A stretch of DNA of 64,000 bases, from the NCBI GenBank assembly GCA_018343915.1, contig JABRWF010000001.1, forward strand, positions 3,782,001 to 3,846,000. Reading direction: 5' to 3'. The DNA is from Agroathelia rolfsii (Eukaryota > Basidiomycota > Agaricomycetes > Amylocorticiales > Amylocorticiaceae). Of this stretch, positions 49,788-61,814 are shown one piece after another (position 1 is the first letter of the stretch; the number at the start of each line of letters is the position of its first letter). The translations under genes and the position numbers were made by a program. Below the pieces are notes generated by a model. It was not told the origin of the DNA, ran no database searches, and worked only from the letters and a program-made list of their open reading frames with translations.

Positions 49788-50600
49788 ATGGTCATCATGA
49801 AGCGCTTCTTTAGCTTGCTCGCCCTCCCGCTCCTCTCGCTATCAGCAGTCGCAGCAGAACAAACCGTCTTCTCACGCCCGCACTACCTTGTCGACGACGA
49901 AGTGCCCATACACGACATGCCTACGCTAGCAGACATCCTCACTATCACACCGAGCGCATCCATCTTCTACTCATACGCCCGCGGGCTTGAGCTGAGCGAG
50001 CTACTCACTGCAGAGGGCCACCAGCACACACTTTTTGTGCCTATTAATAAGGCCGTCATGGCTCTCGCTCGAAAGCCGTACGTACTAATTGATGTGCTTC
50101 TTTTCACTTACCCATTCTCCTTTTGATTAATCATATATGAGCAACTTTAATCTTATAATCACCCTTTCTTCCTCGTTGATAACAGACATCAAGGACCTGA
50201 GAACGCCCTGGAGGCAGGAGAAATCACAGACCAGGAGTATGAGAATCTATCACGGGCGAATGTCGAGAAATGGGTGTCGTCCCACATTGTACCTGTAGGA
50301 TTCTCCTCCAGATTCATACATCAAATGGTCCTTTAAATTAACCATCATCTCTGTCCCCCCCCCCCCCCTCCTCCTCCTCTCTCCCTCTGCTCTCTATAGC
50401 TCTCACCCGTAGATCTATCTAAAGAAATCACTTATGACACCCTCCTTCCGGGTAAATCCATCTCCGTCAAGCCCTCCAAGGCCGAGAACGGATGGGACCA
50501 TGCCGTGCTCGACGGCGAGGCGACTGTCGTCGAGCGGACAGAGGCGTCGAACGGGGTTATGTACCTGATTGACGAAACGATCAAGTACTACGAAGCTTGA
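49788..50600 (+). CDS. Small secreted fasciclin (FAS1) domain protein
   Basis: Three exons, 49788-50077, 50186-50294 and 50400-50600, give 199 residues. The N-terminus is a signal peptide (MKRFFSLLALPLLSLSAVAA), so the protein should enter the secretory pathway. The following single FAS1-like domain has PTLADILTI, LSELLTAEGHQHTLFVPINKAVMAL (the FAPTNxA-type motif), VEKWVSSHIVP and a C-terminal strand region GVMYLIDETI. Such proteins act in adhesion or cell-wall association. There is no obvious GPI signal or transmembrane tail. ATG 49788 and ATG 49797 are both in frame; the second starts directly at the signal peptide. The second intron contains a long C run. Confidence 0.88.
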
Positions 50601-51025
50601 GAATGTTTCCTTTGTTAGTTGATCGGTCTGCATCTGCTAAGCGGTATAGAGAAGGGTGAAGGGGGGGGGGGGATTCTGGATTAAGATTTCTTGGTATTAT
50701 TATATAGTGGACTGTACGATACATTTTTTTCTCACGAGAATTTGCTTTTTTTTTGTAGTAGTATAATGATATTCTTCCTCCAAATACAGTATAGTTGCAC
50801 CGTATGACTCGTCATATCCTCAGTCTCCCCGTTCCAGGTAAGTCAGTAGTATATCACATCGGCCTCTGTTCCTTTGCGTAGAGGACGTAACATACTTGTA
50901 CATTAGATTATGACTCATTTTGAATCCAGATATGTGAGGGAGAAAATGGATTTTTTTTTTTAATTGTATACTTTCCATCATGATAGTATATAAGCGATCT
51001 ACAACGTCTACGAAGAAAGCATACT
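50601..51025. other. Intergenic between convergent genes
   Basis: About 425 bp between the stops of the FAS1 gene and the complex I gene. A G run lies near 50662 and T runs near 50725-50755 and 50950. No gene is seen. Confidence 0.6.
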
Positions 51026-53247
51026 CTACCGATCGACCTCGCTGTAGAGAGAAATCTGATGTTAGTGCCCACGATGCGGAAAGGAAAAGCATCCTTCGAA
51101 TGAACCACATACCCGAACACAAGATCCTGATGGGATGAAGAGGTATCGTCAGTGACCCGAGTCCCGAGATCATCCGCAAAGAGAGGTAAGCAAAAAAATA
51201 ACTTACCATAGTACCGATGATAGCCACAGCATCGGCAATCATGTGCTAAAAAGAGAAAAGAGGTTAGGTCAACACCGTACCATCCATCATTAACGTTAAT
51301 GCTTGAACATACATCTGAAAGAAAACATTAGTACAAGTCGCAAACGGTAAACAAAATGTGAATAATGTTATGATTACTCACGTCTCATCATGAAATCTGC
51401 ACCAGCCAAGTGAGCGAATCCGGGTGCACGAATGCTGCACCTGTATGGTCGGTTCGAGCCATCGCTGGTAAAGGAAAACAAACACATGGTAAGGAACACC
51501 CTCGGGATTTCTTTTGCCTGCACACGAAGAGCTTACGAGACAATGTAGACACCCATCTCGCCCTTGGGTGCTTCGATGGCCGAGTAAGTCTCGCCAGGGG
51601 GCACGGAGTAACCTTCGCTGAAGAGCTTGAAGTGGTGGATGAGGGACTCCATGCTCTCCTTCATCGTTGCACGGGGAGGAGGCGTGAGCTTTTGGTCGTC
51701 GACCTTGATGACACCCGTGGGCATCTTGTTCAGGCACTGATAAAAGAAAAGAGATAAATATTTTGCACTGGGATTGAAACAAAACAGAACACGCGTACCT
51801 GGTGGATGATGCGTAAACTCTCACGGAATTCTTGGACACGGCAAAGGTAACGATCGTAACAGTCACCGTTCTTGCCAACAGGAATGTCGAATTCGACCTA
51901 AAAGAAATAAAACCATCAATCTATCATTTGCCCACACAACACCAAAAAAAAATATTACTAACCTCATCGTACTTCTCATAAGGCGCAACCTTACGAATAT
52001 CCCACGGCACACCACTACCACGCAACATCACACCCGAGAAGCTGTAGTCCAACGCCTCCTTAGCTGTCACGGTCGCCACACCAATCGTACGACCCTTCCA
52101 GATTCGGTTACCAGTGACGACTTCTTCAATCTCATCCACGCGCGAGGCAAACTGCGTCGCCCACTTGTAGATATCCTCCAACAGGCCGTGGGGGAGGTCA
52201 AAGGCGACGCCACCGGGACGGACGTACGCGGCGTGCATGCGCGCGCCTGAGACGCGCTCGTAGAACTCCATGAGCTTCTCACGCTCTTCGAAACCCCAGA
52301 GGAAGGGTGTCAGCGCGCCGACGTCCATAGCGTGTGTGAGGACGGCCATAAGATCTAATAAAAGGTGATAAATTGAGAATTGTGGGAGGCAACGTCATAG
52401 GAACTGCTAGGGACGGAACGGACTTACGGTTGAGAACACGGGTGATCTCTCCGAAGAGGGTTCGGATCCACTTGGCACGCTCGGGAACCTCGATGTTGAG
52501 CAGTTTCTCAACAGCAAGGGAGTAACATTGCTCGTTGGTCACTAAAAGGGGGGGGGGGGGAGGTTTGATGACTGGGGTGAAGAGTGACGTTTATGCAACT
52601 CACTCATGGAGACATAGTCCAGACGATCAAAGTAGGGCAGGGCCTGCGTATAAGTCTTGTATTCAATCAACTTCTCCGTCCCGCGGTGAAGAAGGCCGAT
52701 GTGCTAAAGGTGATTTTGTTTGAAAAAAATGGCTAAAATTGATGCTCAAGTTTATGCATACGGGATCTGCACGGAGGATTTCTTCGCCGTTGAGTTCGAG
52801 AATGAGACGGAGCACACCGTGGGCGGCAGGATGCTGCGGACTAGATGGGAGTTAGATATGTATTATAGAATATGAGATATTATTCAGCTACAGACCCAAA
52901 GTTGACTATGAATAATATGATACTTAGCAAGTGTTGTGTGGTTGGAGATAGTAAACGAGGCAAGACTCACCCGTAAAGTGACGAAGCTTCCTGTCCTCGC
53001 GAGATCCGCCCTCTTTGTAGAGCGCATCCTTAGCGAGGGCCTGCATGTCTTCTACGGTGTGCACGGTGCTGGCGGGCTTGGAGCCGCCTCTTGGCATGGG
53101 CGGCGGTCGACTCAGGTCAGGGTCCTCCTCAAACTCCGGGCCATAGTTTGCGTGGGGGAGCTGCTGTGCGGCGAGGCGGGGGGTGGTGGCAATGGATCTA
53201 CGAGAGAACTGCCTGGAGACAGAAGCGAGAGGGCGACGCCAGAGCAT
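51026..53247 (-). CDS. NADH:ubiquinone oxidoreductase 49-kDa subunit (NDUFS2-type)
   Basis: This is the core complex I subunit lining the quinone pocket in the mitochondrial matrix arm. Thirteen exons read downward: 52971-53247, 52896-52905, 52762-52840, 52604-52703, 52428-52541, 51963-52354, 51799-51897, 51537-51736, 51382-51464, 51313-51314, 51207-51245, 51113-51126 and 51026-51041, giving 474 residues. An Arg/Ser-rich presequence ([18 protein letters not shown]) precedes [64 protein letters not shown] and [11 protein letters not shown]. The C-terminal block is [29 protein letters not shown]. Exon 2 is 10 nt and exon 10 only 2 nt; without them the conserved frame is lost. An alternative 20-nt exon 10 would insert six residues after the first His. 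The gene is divergent from the Atg27-like gene. Confidence 0.95.
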
Positions 53248-53368
53248 GGCGGGCGAGGAGTGTGTAATGAGAGAGAGTTGAGTGAAAAGGCGGACGGAAT
53301 TGTGGCTGCTATTGGCCTTTCTTCCTTCCGGGGCGCGTCGGCAACTGCAGCTCTCAGCGACCAATAGC
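53248..53368. promoter_or_regulatory. Compact bidirectional promoter, complex I 49-kDa / Atg27-like
   Basis: Only 121 bp separate the two start codons. ATTGG (inverted CCAAT) lies at 53311-53315 and CCAAT at 53361-53365, the latter 4 bp before the Atg27 ATG. Both 5' UTRs must be very short or overlap. Shared regulation is inferred. Confidence 0.55.
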
Positions 53369-54785
53369 ATGCGGCCCATATCCTCCATCCTCCTCCCTGT
53401 CCTCGCCCTCCTGCTCCCCGTATGGGCTCAAGACAAGCCATGTACGGGATATGATGACCAGGGAAAATACTACGATCTCAATTCGCTCCAGGGCAGGTAG
53501 GCTTGCTTTGCTATGTCGTCATCCGCAGACTGGATCATCATACATCGCAGCAAGGACTACCAGACCTCCACCCTCGGGGGACACAAGCTACTCTTGAATG
53601 TATGCAAGCATGCCGTCTCAGAAACTATTGGAATACCCCACCCCGTCGATATTGCAGGCTTTGTCCATCTCGATCATACCGACTTTTCTTTAGGGTGTGT
53701 TGCTACATCCCACGCATCAATTAACAGAACTCCTTTGATTCACTCTCTAGACTAGGGCGCCTAATAGTACATTGGTCTTCAGAGGCGGAGGCCCAATCAT
53801 CACGCATACAGGTGGATCCTCATGCAAGGACGGATCTCATACCGCCAGCACGGTTGTGCAGTTCACTTGCGACATGTCTATCTACGGCGCAGGTTTGTTG
53901 GGTGCATGCTCACCTTCGTCCATTACAACTTACATACGCGTCCCGCCTTTAGGTACTCCAGAAGTAATCTCACAATTCCCAGAACAGGACGATGAGGCTT
54001 GTGTCTTCAACATCAACTGGCGTACTCATGTGGGTAGAGCTTTGTTGTTGGTCACATCTATACCTCTACTTACAGAACTACACAGTACGCTTGTCCAACT
54101 CACGAGCCCGCAGGCCGCATGGGTCTCATTCCCATATTCTTTGTAACGTTCGACATCATCTCCTTATCGTGTTGATCTAATTATACTCACCGTGACTACC
54201 AAATCCAGCCTCCTAGTCCTCTTCATGGCCTATCTGGTCATCGGCACACTCTACAACCACTTCGCACTAAACCTCCGTGGCGGAGACCAAATCCCCCAAT
54301 TTAACCTTCCCTTCCTCTACGCCTCATCGCAATGGGCAATCGAGTCCACCGTGCATGCTATAGAATCCCTCTTCACGAAATCCCGATCGTCCGGACAAGG
54401 GCTCAACTCCTATTCGCATCAGTGGAGCGCCGGAGGTGGTCCGTCCCCATCCGCCCGCGTACCGCAGAGAACCGCCGGCCTTGCACGGGGAGGGGACTCT
54501 CATAGGGCGTTCACCCTCGAGGAAGAGGAAGCCATGCTTGGCGGGCCAGATGACTTTTCGGACGATGCTGAGGATGCCGTCGTCGTCGGTGATGTTGTAC
54601 AGCCGCCGCAAGTTCAAGCACAAGCTCAGAATCGTACCCCGCAGCCGGTTCAGCAAGGTTCGGGAAACATACCTATCCCTGCTAGTGCTGCGCCGCATCA
54701 GCAAGGCTCAGGTGCTCCTGTAGTAGCAACGCCGGTATCGGCGCCAACACCAGCACCAGGTCCAGCGACAGAAGCCGGGCCGTGA
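53369..54785 (+). CDS. Atg27-like type I membrane protein
   Basis: Six exons, 53369-53496, 53551-53694, 53756-53892, 53953-54029, 54086-54170 and 54217-54785, give 379 residues. Atg27 is a receptor-like membrane protein that cycles between Golgi, vacuole and Atg9 vesicles. A signal peptide (MRPISSILLPVLALLLPVWA) precedes a Cys-containing lumenal domain of the mannose-6-phosphate-receptor-like type: CTGYDDQGKYYDLNSL, GGHKLLLNVCK, FRGGGPIITHTGGSSC, CDMSIYGAGTPE and CVFNINWRTHYACP. One transmembrane helix spans the last junction (IPIFFVTFDIISL to LFMAYLVIGTLYNHF). The cytosolic tail is long, acidic then Gln/Pro/Ala-rich. The last intron was placed at 54171-54216 because a donor at ATTCTTT/GTAACG leaves the frame broken. 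Confidence 0.87.
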
Positions 54786-57700
54786 CTTATTTGATTTGGA
54801 AATTTTGCATAATTTACTTTTTACTTTTTCCCATTACTTAGGTTATGGTATCTGCATCAGAGTGAGAGTGAATGGATTTCAAAAGGTCCAACTGGCTGAT
54901 CCCTCCTCGAATGTTGTACATTTAAATCTATCCGGCTCCCACAAGATACGCCTTGTGAATAGTCAGGGGTCCGGCTAGCTCGACTAAATCACAACGGCAC
55001 AGATCATGATTTTGCGTAACTCCGGTTAGCAACTCGAAACACCATGCTTGAATGCCAATTTTTACATGCCTAACTGTGCTCGAGCAGTCATTTCTGAAAT
55101 CTCCTTGGTGATCCCATGAGTTATTATTGTATTCAATTCCCCAATACCTCCCTAAACAAAGCTGTCTGCCACCTTATAGAACTTCAGGGAGAGTAGTGCC
55201 CGCCTCTAATAGGTCTTGCAAAAGCCAAAGGCCATTTATATCTTCAAGATCGAATACCCCATTCCCTTTGGGGTGACCACAGGGGCCCTCAAAGGCCCAG
55301 AAATCGAAACTTCGACATATGGTACCTCTGAACGATACACTCTCCAAGCACTTCCCTTATAGTAGCCCTGGCGAGCGGTCCATATATTTAATGATAGCAA
55401 CAAACAAGCTTAACCTCAACTACTGGATCCTGAACGGCCTGAGCTATTACTCGTTTAATCGCTCATCACAAATAATACAGGCCATCGATGGACTGACGAT
55501 TTCCAGCCTCCCCAAGATGCTACAAGACCAAGAACTGTTCTTGCTCCAGAGTACCCACACGGAGACCTCGTCCATGACGTGAAAAACCAAGCTCTCGATA
55601 TCCCTAGAACCGATTGAGGCGGTCTCATTTGCTATTTGATCGGACAATACGCCTCAAACTTCGAATACATATCATATTTGTATTCCATGCTCATGCGATA
55701 CCTTGTTTTGGTACGCTTGGGACAATATCTCTTGAAGGATGGCTCACAAATGCGGGTTCTAGTATGTATCAGTCAACATGATGGTCAAGTAGTGTGTCAT
55801 GTGCCAAACTGATGAGATGGAAATTGATGGGGGCAAATAACCTGAAGGCACCGCCGGTCAGTGGGATTGGGTAAATTCAATGTCTTACTTTAATTGATTA
55901 GTACCCATAGACGGTGCACATCTCTCAGAAGGACTACAATTTTTCTGATCCTATCAATTCGCATAGCTCTTGAAAACGTTGCATAATCATGTGGCATATC
56001 GTAACAATCTACAGGGTGCATAAAATTACCACTCTCCATTAAGCGCTGTCCAACACTGTAGCAGGTCTCTCAAACCTGACCACCCTGATTAACACAAGGA
56101 ATCAACATCAGAAGTCTGATCCCTTCTCACCCCCTCTAGTTCACAAGGGGCCCGGGGGGGGGGCACGACATCCGACCGAACTCTTGACGGTGAAGGCTAT
56201 GAAACTAGCAAAACCGAAATAGAAGACGAGAGATCACAAAAAGGCGGATGTTTACTTACTCTTAATAAAGCCTTTTACACCCTCCAGAGCCGTAATCCGA
56301 GTCGTATGTCACTTGCAGGGTATGACACTATTGGGGTGATGGTACATGTTAATACTACTCTGTACCCTTAACCTGTATCCATGAACAAAATCTCGGCAGC
56401 ATCGTGATGTAATAATCACACGGGGCTCCTATGGAGGTCACCACGTATTCAAATACGTTCTATCTCGAAATCAAACGGAATCGACATGTTCAAGTTTCTT
56501 AACAGAATCGAGACTACGGATAACCGCACCGTCCGATTAGTCGATTTTTGGCCCGTCCATACAAAAAAAAAAAAAGGGGGGGGGGAGCTGTGATAGCAAT
56601 ACTACACACTGAGTTGTTAATAGCAGGACATTTCCCCCATGATCATTGTGGCGGACACGTTTTCGTTGGTCCGACAGCTTGTTGACGCCGTGTCGTTTAT
56701 ACATCAGCGCGGAATCGCGTATCAGGACCTGAAGCCGAACAATCCTGAAGCCGAATAATGTCCTGGTTAATGCAAACGGCGGCAATCGATTTTAGCGTCG
56801 CTAGTACGGTGGCAGGTGGCGCCGACGAGCTGGACGAAGGGTTCGTCCGGACGAGAACTGATACGACACCAAAAGTTGGCTGGGGCAAATGTAACCCGAT
56901 TCTTGCGAGCGTGTGGGCGACGTCGCGCGGAAATATGATTATGGACCTGTGCCGTAGATTTCGATTTCCATCTGTCTCACCAACTCAGGCCCCTTTAGTG
57001 ACTATTACGCAGGAATTTGCCGAGATTTAGGTTCCATTTGTTTCTAAGGGTTGAGCTTAAGCGAGAAATGCGTCTTTCTCCTTGATACTTCCTTTTATTG
57101 TTTAATTATTTTACTTGACTCGGAGTACAGATATATATAGTTACTCTCTAAAATATGGTATACGGCGTTTGTAGGCAATCGCACCCATTTTGTCCATAGC
57201 AGAGCTTACGAATTCAACATGAACTGGCCCAAGCTAACGACCCAGTTTGTCGAAAGTTCTTTCCGCGATGGAATGGATGCTTTCTTGGAACCACTACAAA
57301 GGACTCAAGTGTACGCAAACTTTGAGCTCTAGTTTGCGTCTCAATTAACCTTCAAGATACCAATCATAATTATGGTGGCGTTGTAAGCTGCGTGGAGCCA
57401 TTAGATGGGGTTGATATGGGTACTTAGGCTATCACGCTGAGCTTTAGCCTGATGTATGTATCTCCTATGCTCCTGCGGCACATAGGTCGTTGGGCTGTGT
57501 GCATTCGGAAATTAATATTTGACTTCACATACTTATGTCGATTGATACGTTGAGCGCATACAGCCTGGATACCTGACGCTATCACTCATAATGATTGCGC
57601 AGCTCGGCTAAAATCCGCGCTCTCTCTCTCCTTGCGTCAGTGTCATACTGATCTATACACAGCATGTTACTATGATCCGACTGTTTAACTCAAATTGAGC

Positions 57701-57843
57701 CATGCCATGAAATTAAAATCCCAACACAGTTATGACAAGATATCCAAAATTGACGGAAAAAGAAAAGTTCACAATTTCTGGACTACGGGCGTATCCTCCT
57801 GAAATGATCTGAATAAGATAAAATGAGAACACGAATGCAGCAG
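54786..57843. other. Decayed, gene-poor region
   Basis: 3 kb with no intact gene. The only recognisable coding trace is the kinase relic at 56641-57030. The rest gives short, stop-rich frames on both strands. An A run followed by a G run lies near 56563-56585, and a long G run near 56153. Confidence 0.6.
56641..57030 (+). pseudogene. Protein-kinase relic broken by a 16-bp tandem duplication
   Basis: Around 56657-56743 the sequence reads like a kinase C-lobe: LVRQLVDAVSFIHQRGIAYQDLKPNN, that is, the catalytic-loop Asp-Leu-Lys-Pro-x-Asn. Immediately after it, 56728-56743 is repeated at 56744-56759 with one mismatch, shifting the frame. Past the duplication another frame continues with VLVNANGGN and then, after further breaks, AIDFSVASTVAGGADELDEGFV, equivalent to the DFG region. 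The rest of the N-lobe is not recognisable upstream. The motif order supports a former kinase, perhaps of an expanded fungal family. It cannot encode a complete kinase now. Confidence 0.7.
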
Positions 57844-59206
57844 TTATGGTAACCCATCAATCATGAGCGACGCAGGACTTTCTACCATGTGTTTCTTTCT
57901 GTGGTCGTCACCTGGCTTGACCAACGATGAAAGAACAGGATGGTTTGGGTTGTGTTTCGCTGATACATCCTGGGATGTAGGTCGGGCGTCTACCGCCGCC
58001 GCTGTAGCTGTTGATCCCATACTATTTGATTTCGTGTTGGCCCTCGAAGAAAGATCAATGGTTGGCGCGACTAAGGCGTGAAAGCACGTTACTTCCTGGG
58101 ATAGATCATCCAGCTGTAAAGGAGACAGGGTGTAAGTGATAAGTTTTCCAAATTGAACAAACCAACAAGAATGGGAAATGATAAAAATAGGAAACCACTC
58201 CAAAAAGTTGGGTTCATCGTTGATACATGTAGTATATGTCAGAGCTCACCTTGGCCATAATCGAATCAATCGCCTTCTTGCGCCCTGTAAAACTATCTGT
58301 CAATGATGCAAAATCTTGCTTCGGATCCGATGTAGTCCCAGCGTTCTCATCCCCATCATTATAATTATCATTACCATCACCGCCCATACCATCAACATCC
58401 TTCTTCTTATTTTTACCAGCAAGGGTAGTACTATCTTTCTTTTGTCCCGCGTCATTTTCATCATCATCATCATCATCATCATCATCCCCCGCAAGCCCAT
58501 CAAGTTCAGCGCCACCGCCATCCATAAACATAGATATGGACCGATCATCCCGCAGCTTTGAGCTCTTATCACTGCGCTGATGGTGGTGTGTGTGACCGCT
58601 GCTAGTAGCAGGTTGATCCGGAACGACCCCGATCCGCTCCATCTGCATATGCATCCCGGCCAGGTCGGTCTGGAGCTCGAGGATACGTTCGAGGTGGGTC
58701 CAGAGGAGACGTTGAGCGGCGCCCATGGACGACGATGACGAAGAGGGGAAACCTGGCTCGTCAGGGAAGAGGCCGTCGAAGATGGCTTCTGTTGTGGCAG
58801 AAGCAATAGCACCTGCAGACTCGCTCTCACGCTGGGAAGATGATGAAGATTGGGGCGAGCCTTCCGCGGGAAGAGCGTTGGCAGACGGTCGAGCAGCAGT
58901 AGTAGTATCAAGATTTTGTAGAGAACTCGGTCCTACCGACGCAATATGCCGATGATGCTCAGAGGCGCTGGTCCCGGCAAAGATTTCGGAGAGGACAGCA
59001 TCGTGCGGGAGGAGCAAATCGTTTGCGTTCGTCCGTGAGCGCGCGCCTACTCCCCCTGCCCCCCCTGTGGACGGCAGGGGCGCATCATAGCTCGAAGTAG
59101 GCGTCGTTGCAACATGCGAGGATGCAGCCGCGACTGGGGGCTTGTTTGTCCCACCAGTGGGTTGCTGCTGCTCAATACTTGAACGTCCGGACCAGGTCGT
59201 AAACAT
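57844..59206 (-). CDS. Hypothetical Ser-rich protein with acidic tract
   Basis: Two exons, 58250-59206 and 57844-58113, give 408 residues. I do not recognise a family. The N-terminal half is Ser/Thr/Pro/Ala-rich. A helical segment around residues 165-190 (AAQRLLWTHLERILELQTDLAGMHMQMERIG) could form a coiled coil. It is followed by a His-rich patch and an Asp run (GDDDDDDDDDEND) encoded by a CAT/ATC-type microsatellite. A further helix (DPKQDFASLTDSFTGRKKAIDSIMAKLDDLSQEVTCFHAL) spans the splice junction without a phase break, which supports the model. The tail is low complexity. No membrane segment or signal peptide is seen. Confidence 0.75.
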
Positions 59207-59727
59207 TTTACTTGTTATATATTGATGGCGCAGTGAGATCAGGACATGGAGATGGAGAACATGCTGGCACTAACAAGATATACAAGTCAACAGCTTCAAT
59301 AGGAAAGACAGCCCTGAGACTCGGATGGCCGTAGTCTTGTTAGTTAAAGGCGGAAGCTGTTTACCGAACCGTTTGAATAGCCACCGAGAATAGGAAGTAG
59401 TATTCCCTTTTCGAGCAAAAGCGATTGAAGTAAATAAATTATTGTATATGACCATAAAGTATAACCATATGATAAATATTTCTATCTATATAGAATGTGA
59501 TAGTGGCCGAAAACATTGGGATATTAAATAAGAAAAAGTGGAACGAAGTGGAAGTCGAAATTATACTAAGGCTACAGGTGAATGCAAAATGTATATCAGA
59601 AGAATATGTGTAGCTCCAAGAAACGAAAAATTATCACGAAAAAGCTCTACAAAGAGGAAGAAATCCAAGAAAAATAGTTCCATATAGAGTACGGTGTCAA
59701 CTAGCCTTTGGCTTTTGTGTAGTTCAT
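59207..59727. other. Intergenic
   Basis: 520 bp between the two minus-strand genes; AT-rich. No feature is recognised. Confidence 0.6.
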
Positions 59728-60859
59728 TTACCAATGACCAAGCTTCACGTGCTCACGGTTGAAGCCGTACTCGGTCCAAGACGATACACCCTCGACGTAC
59801 TCATCTTCAGGCTTGAGGCCAACGAACCCGACTTTATCGTACGTCTTGCGAGCCGCTGGGTTCTCATGAGCGACGTACAGTGCCACGCTCTTGTACTGGC
59901 CTAGCAGCTGCTTGCACGCCATTTTGACAAGCCTTTCGGCACAGCCCCGCCTGCGCCACTTTTCAGACGTGTAGACCTTGGTGATAAAGGCCACGTCGTC
60001 CGAATTGCGCGTCGTGGCAACGATACAGGCCAAGTCAGGCTCGTCTGTTTCATTCAGGGAGATGTAGTGCACCCACACCTGCCCAGATTCGACCATAACC
60101 GTTGCCTCATGTAGTGCCCGCTCACGGGTAAGTACAAACGGCTCCTGTGAATAAGGTAGAAGGTAAATAACGACTTGTCAGTATCGGTTGATAATAACAA
60201 TGATAGCAATGATGGCCAGATCTGGGCTAATGACTCACTGATTCCTTGGCAAACCCGAAGCACAGTTCAGCCACTGCGTTGATGTCCCTCTGTTCCGCCT
60301 TGCGCATGATGAACTGGTTATTCATAGTAGCTTGTCTGCGCGAGAGAGTTGCATGTGTGCAATAGGTGAGCACCGCGGAGTAATAGGGCACCTCGTAGAG
60401 ACTGATGTTGGTCCTTTTTGACCATGCATAGGCAAAGCTGGCCGAGATATTGTCCGGCGCGAATACACTATACACACGTGTTACGGATACGGTGTGATGC
60501 AGATCGCCGACGAGAGCGGTCATATAGCGAAGGAGACGTGAATCGTCCATAGACGCGGCTTTGGGTGATGCTGTTATGAAGATGGGGTACTCTCCAACGG
60601 CGCCAGTCGTGCATGAAAGTACAAAGTGAATAGGGCCATTGGCCCGCTCTCTAACCACAATCCAAAGCTGGTCAGAAACGAGAACACCCGACTTCTCCTC
60701 CCAATGCAGACATTTCAGTGCGATAGGGAGTTGCACGTTCGCAGCTATTAAGAGAGATCTCCAGTATGTCCAGAGGTCCTGGGGAAAATTGCTTGGAGAC
60801 GTGAATGAATCAGCAACGTAGGAAAACTCCTGGGTCAAATCTGCAGAAGAAGCAGGCAT
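59728..60859 (-). CDS. GNAT-family N-acetyltransferase
   Basis: Two exons, 60239-60859 and 59728-60144, give 345 residues. GNAT enzymes transfer an acetyl group from acetyl-CoA to an amine. The acetyl-CoA-binding motif is visible in the second exon: AFITKVYTSEKWRRRGCAERLVKMACKQLL, where RRRGCA takes the place of the usual Q/RxxGxG/A loop. It is followed by VALYVAHENPAARKTYDKVGFV, the strand and helix typical of the fold's C-terminus. The N-terminal 190 residues are less conserved, and such basidiomycete proteins often have this two-part layout. Substrate unknown. The phase across the intron is 0 on both sides. No targeting signal is seen. Confidence 0.87.
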
Positions 60860-61814
60860 CTTGTACTGTGCGAGTGTTTGTATGGAAGTAGATACTGAGA
60901 GGGTTGGTGTTTAGAGAGAAACTGACTCGGATAGGGTCTTATACTACTTATGCACAGCTATTATTTCTGCTGTGCGGTATGCGAGACGCAAGTTTTGTGG
61001 ACAAGAAAGGAGAAATGCACAGCAAACCGAGGCGAATGATCAGGGAAAAAAAAATCGAGGCAGATCAAACACTTGATTGACCCAGATGAGGAGGCCATCG
61101 GTATGTGTCATCGCGAAAGAACGTAAGATTGAAAAGAAGTATGAATCAACACCACATCTGGTAGCCTAGACAGAGTTTATCTCTTAGCGAACAGTATTGG
61201 ATACTGTGACAGGCTGTAGCCACAATAGCAAGGTATTCACAGGACCGAAGCGACGGCCGGAGCTATCACCCGCCATGTACGTCTGGATTCTCCAAAAACA
61301 TTTTTGTCATGTCATAACAAGGATCATGGTAATATGACCATACATTGCCATACTGTTGTCAGCCATGTCATAAGTAGTCCGAATGACTAGATTGATAGGC
61401 GATGCAATGGGACTTGCTTTTTTTGGGTGGAGGGGCAAGAGGTACGAAAGGCGCGTAAAGTGCGCCCCAATCATGTCGAGTCAAGGCGAGTCGGAGTAAT
61501 AGTTTCAGACCTAGTCACAGCATCTTTTTCTTTGGAATACTTGGGATTTAGATATCCCCGGATAAGTGTACTGCAGTGCAGTGTCACATGGAATGTAAAG
61601 ATGACGATGATCTTCCAGCCCAGCCAGTGGTGGTGGTAAAGGGTCAAGGAGTCAAAAAGGCACCGGCTTTGTTCACGGTCCGGACTACTGATCGTCATCA
61701 CATTCCTTATGTCCGGCAGTATTAGCACTGGCTTGCTCACTCTCTTGTTTCTCCTCCAAGTATCCCCACACAGAATCACACGCGTTTCACTTATTCCACT
61801 ATCCACTTGCAGAT
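60860..61814. other. Intergenic between divergent genes
   Basis: About 950 bp holding the promoters of the GNAT gene (minus) and DCD1 (plus). Short open frames only, with no recognised domain. Confidence 0.6.

Noticed and set aside
54086..54230. Frame break in the Atg27-like transmembrane segment
   Set aside because: Using the donor at 54171 and the acceptor at 54216 instead of the first GT gives a continuous hydrophobic helix.
58441..58494. ATC/CAT repeat as a non-coding microsatellite
   Set aside because: It lies in frame inside the hypothetical 408-residue protein and encodes its Asp run.
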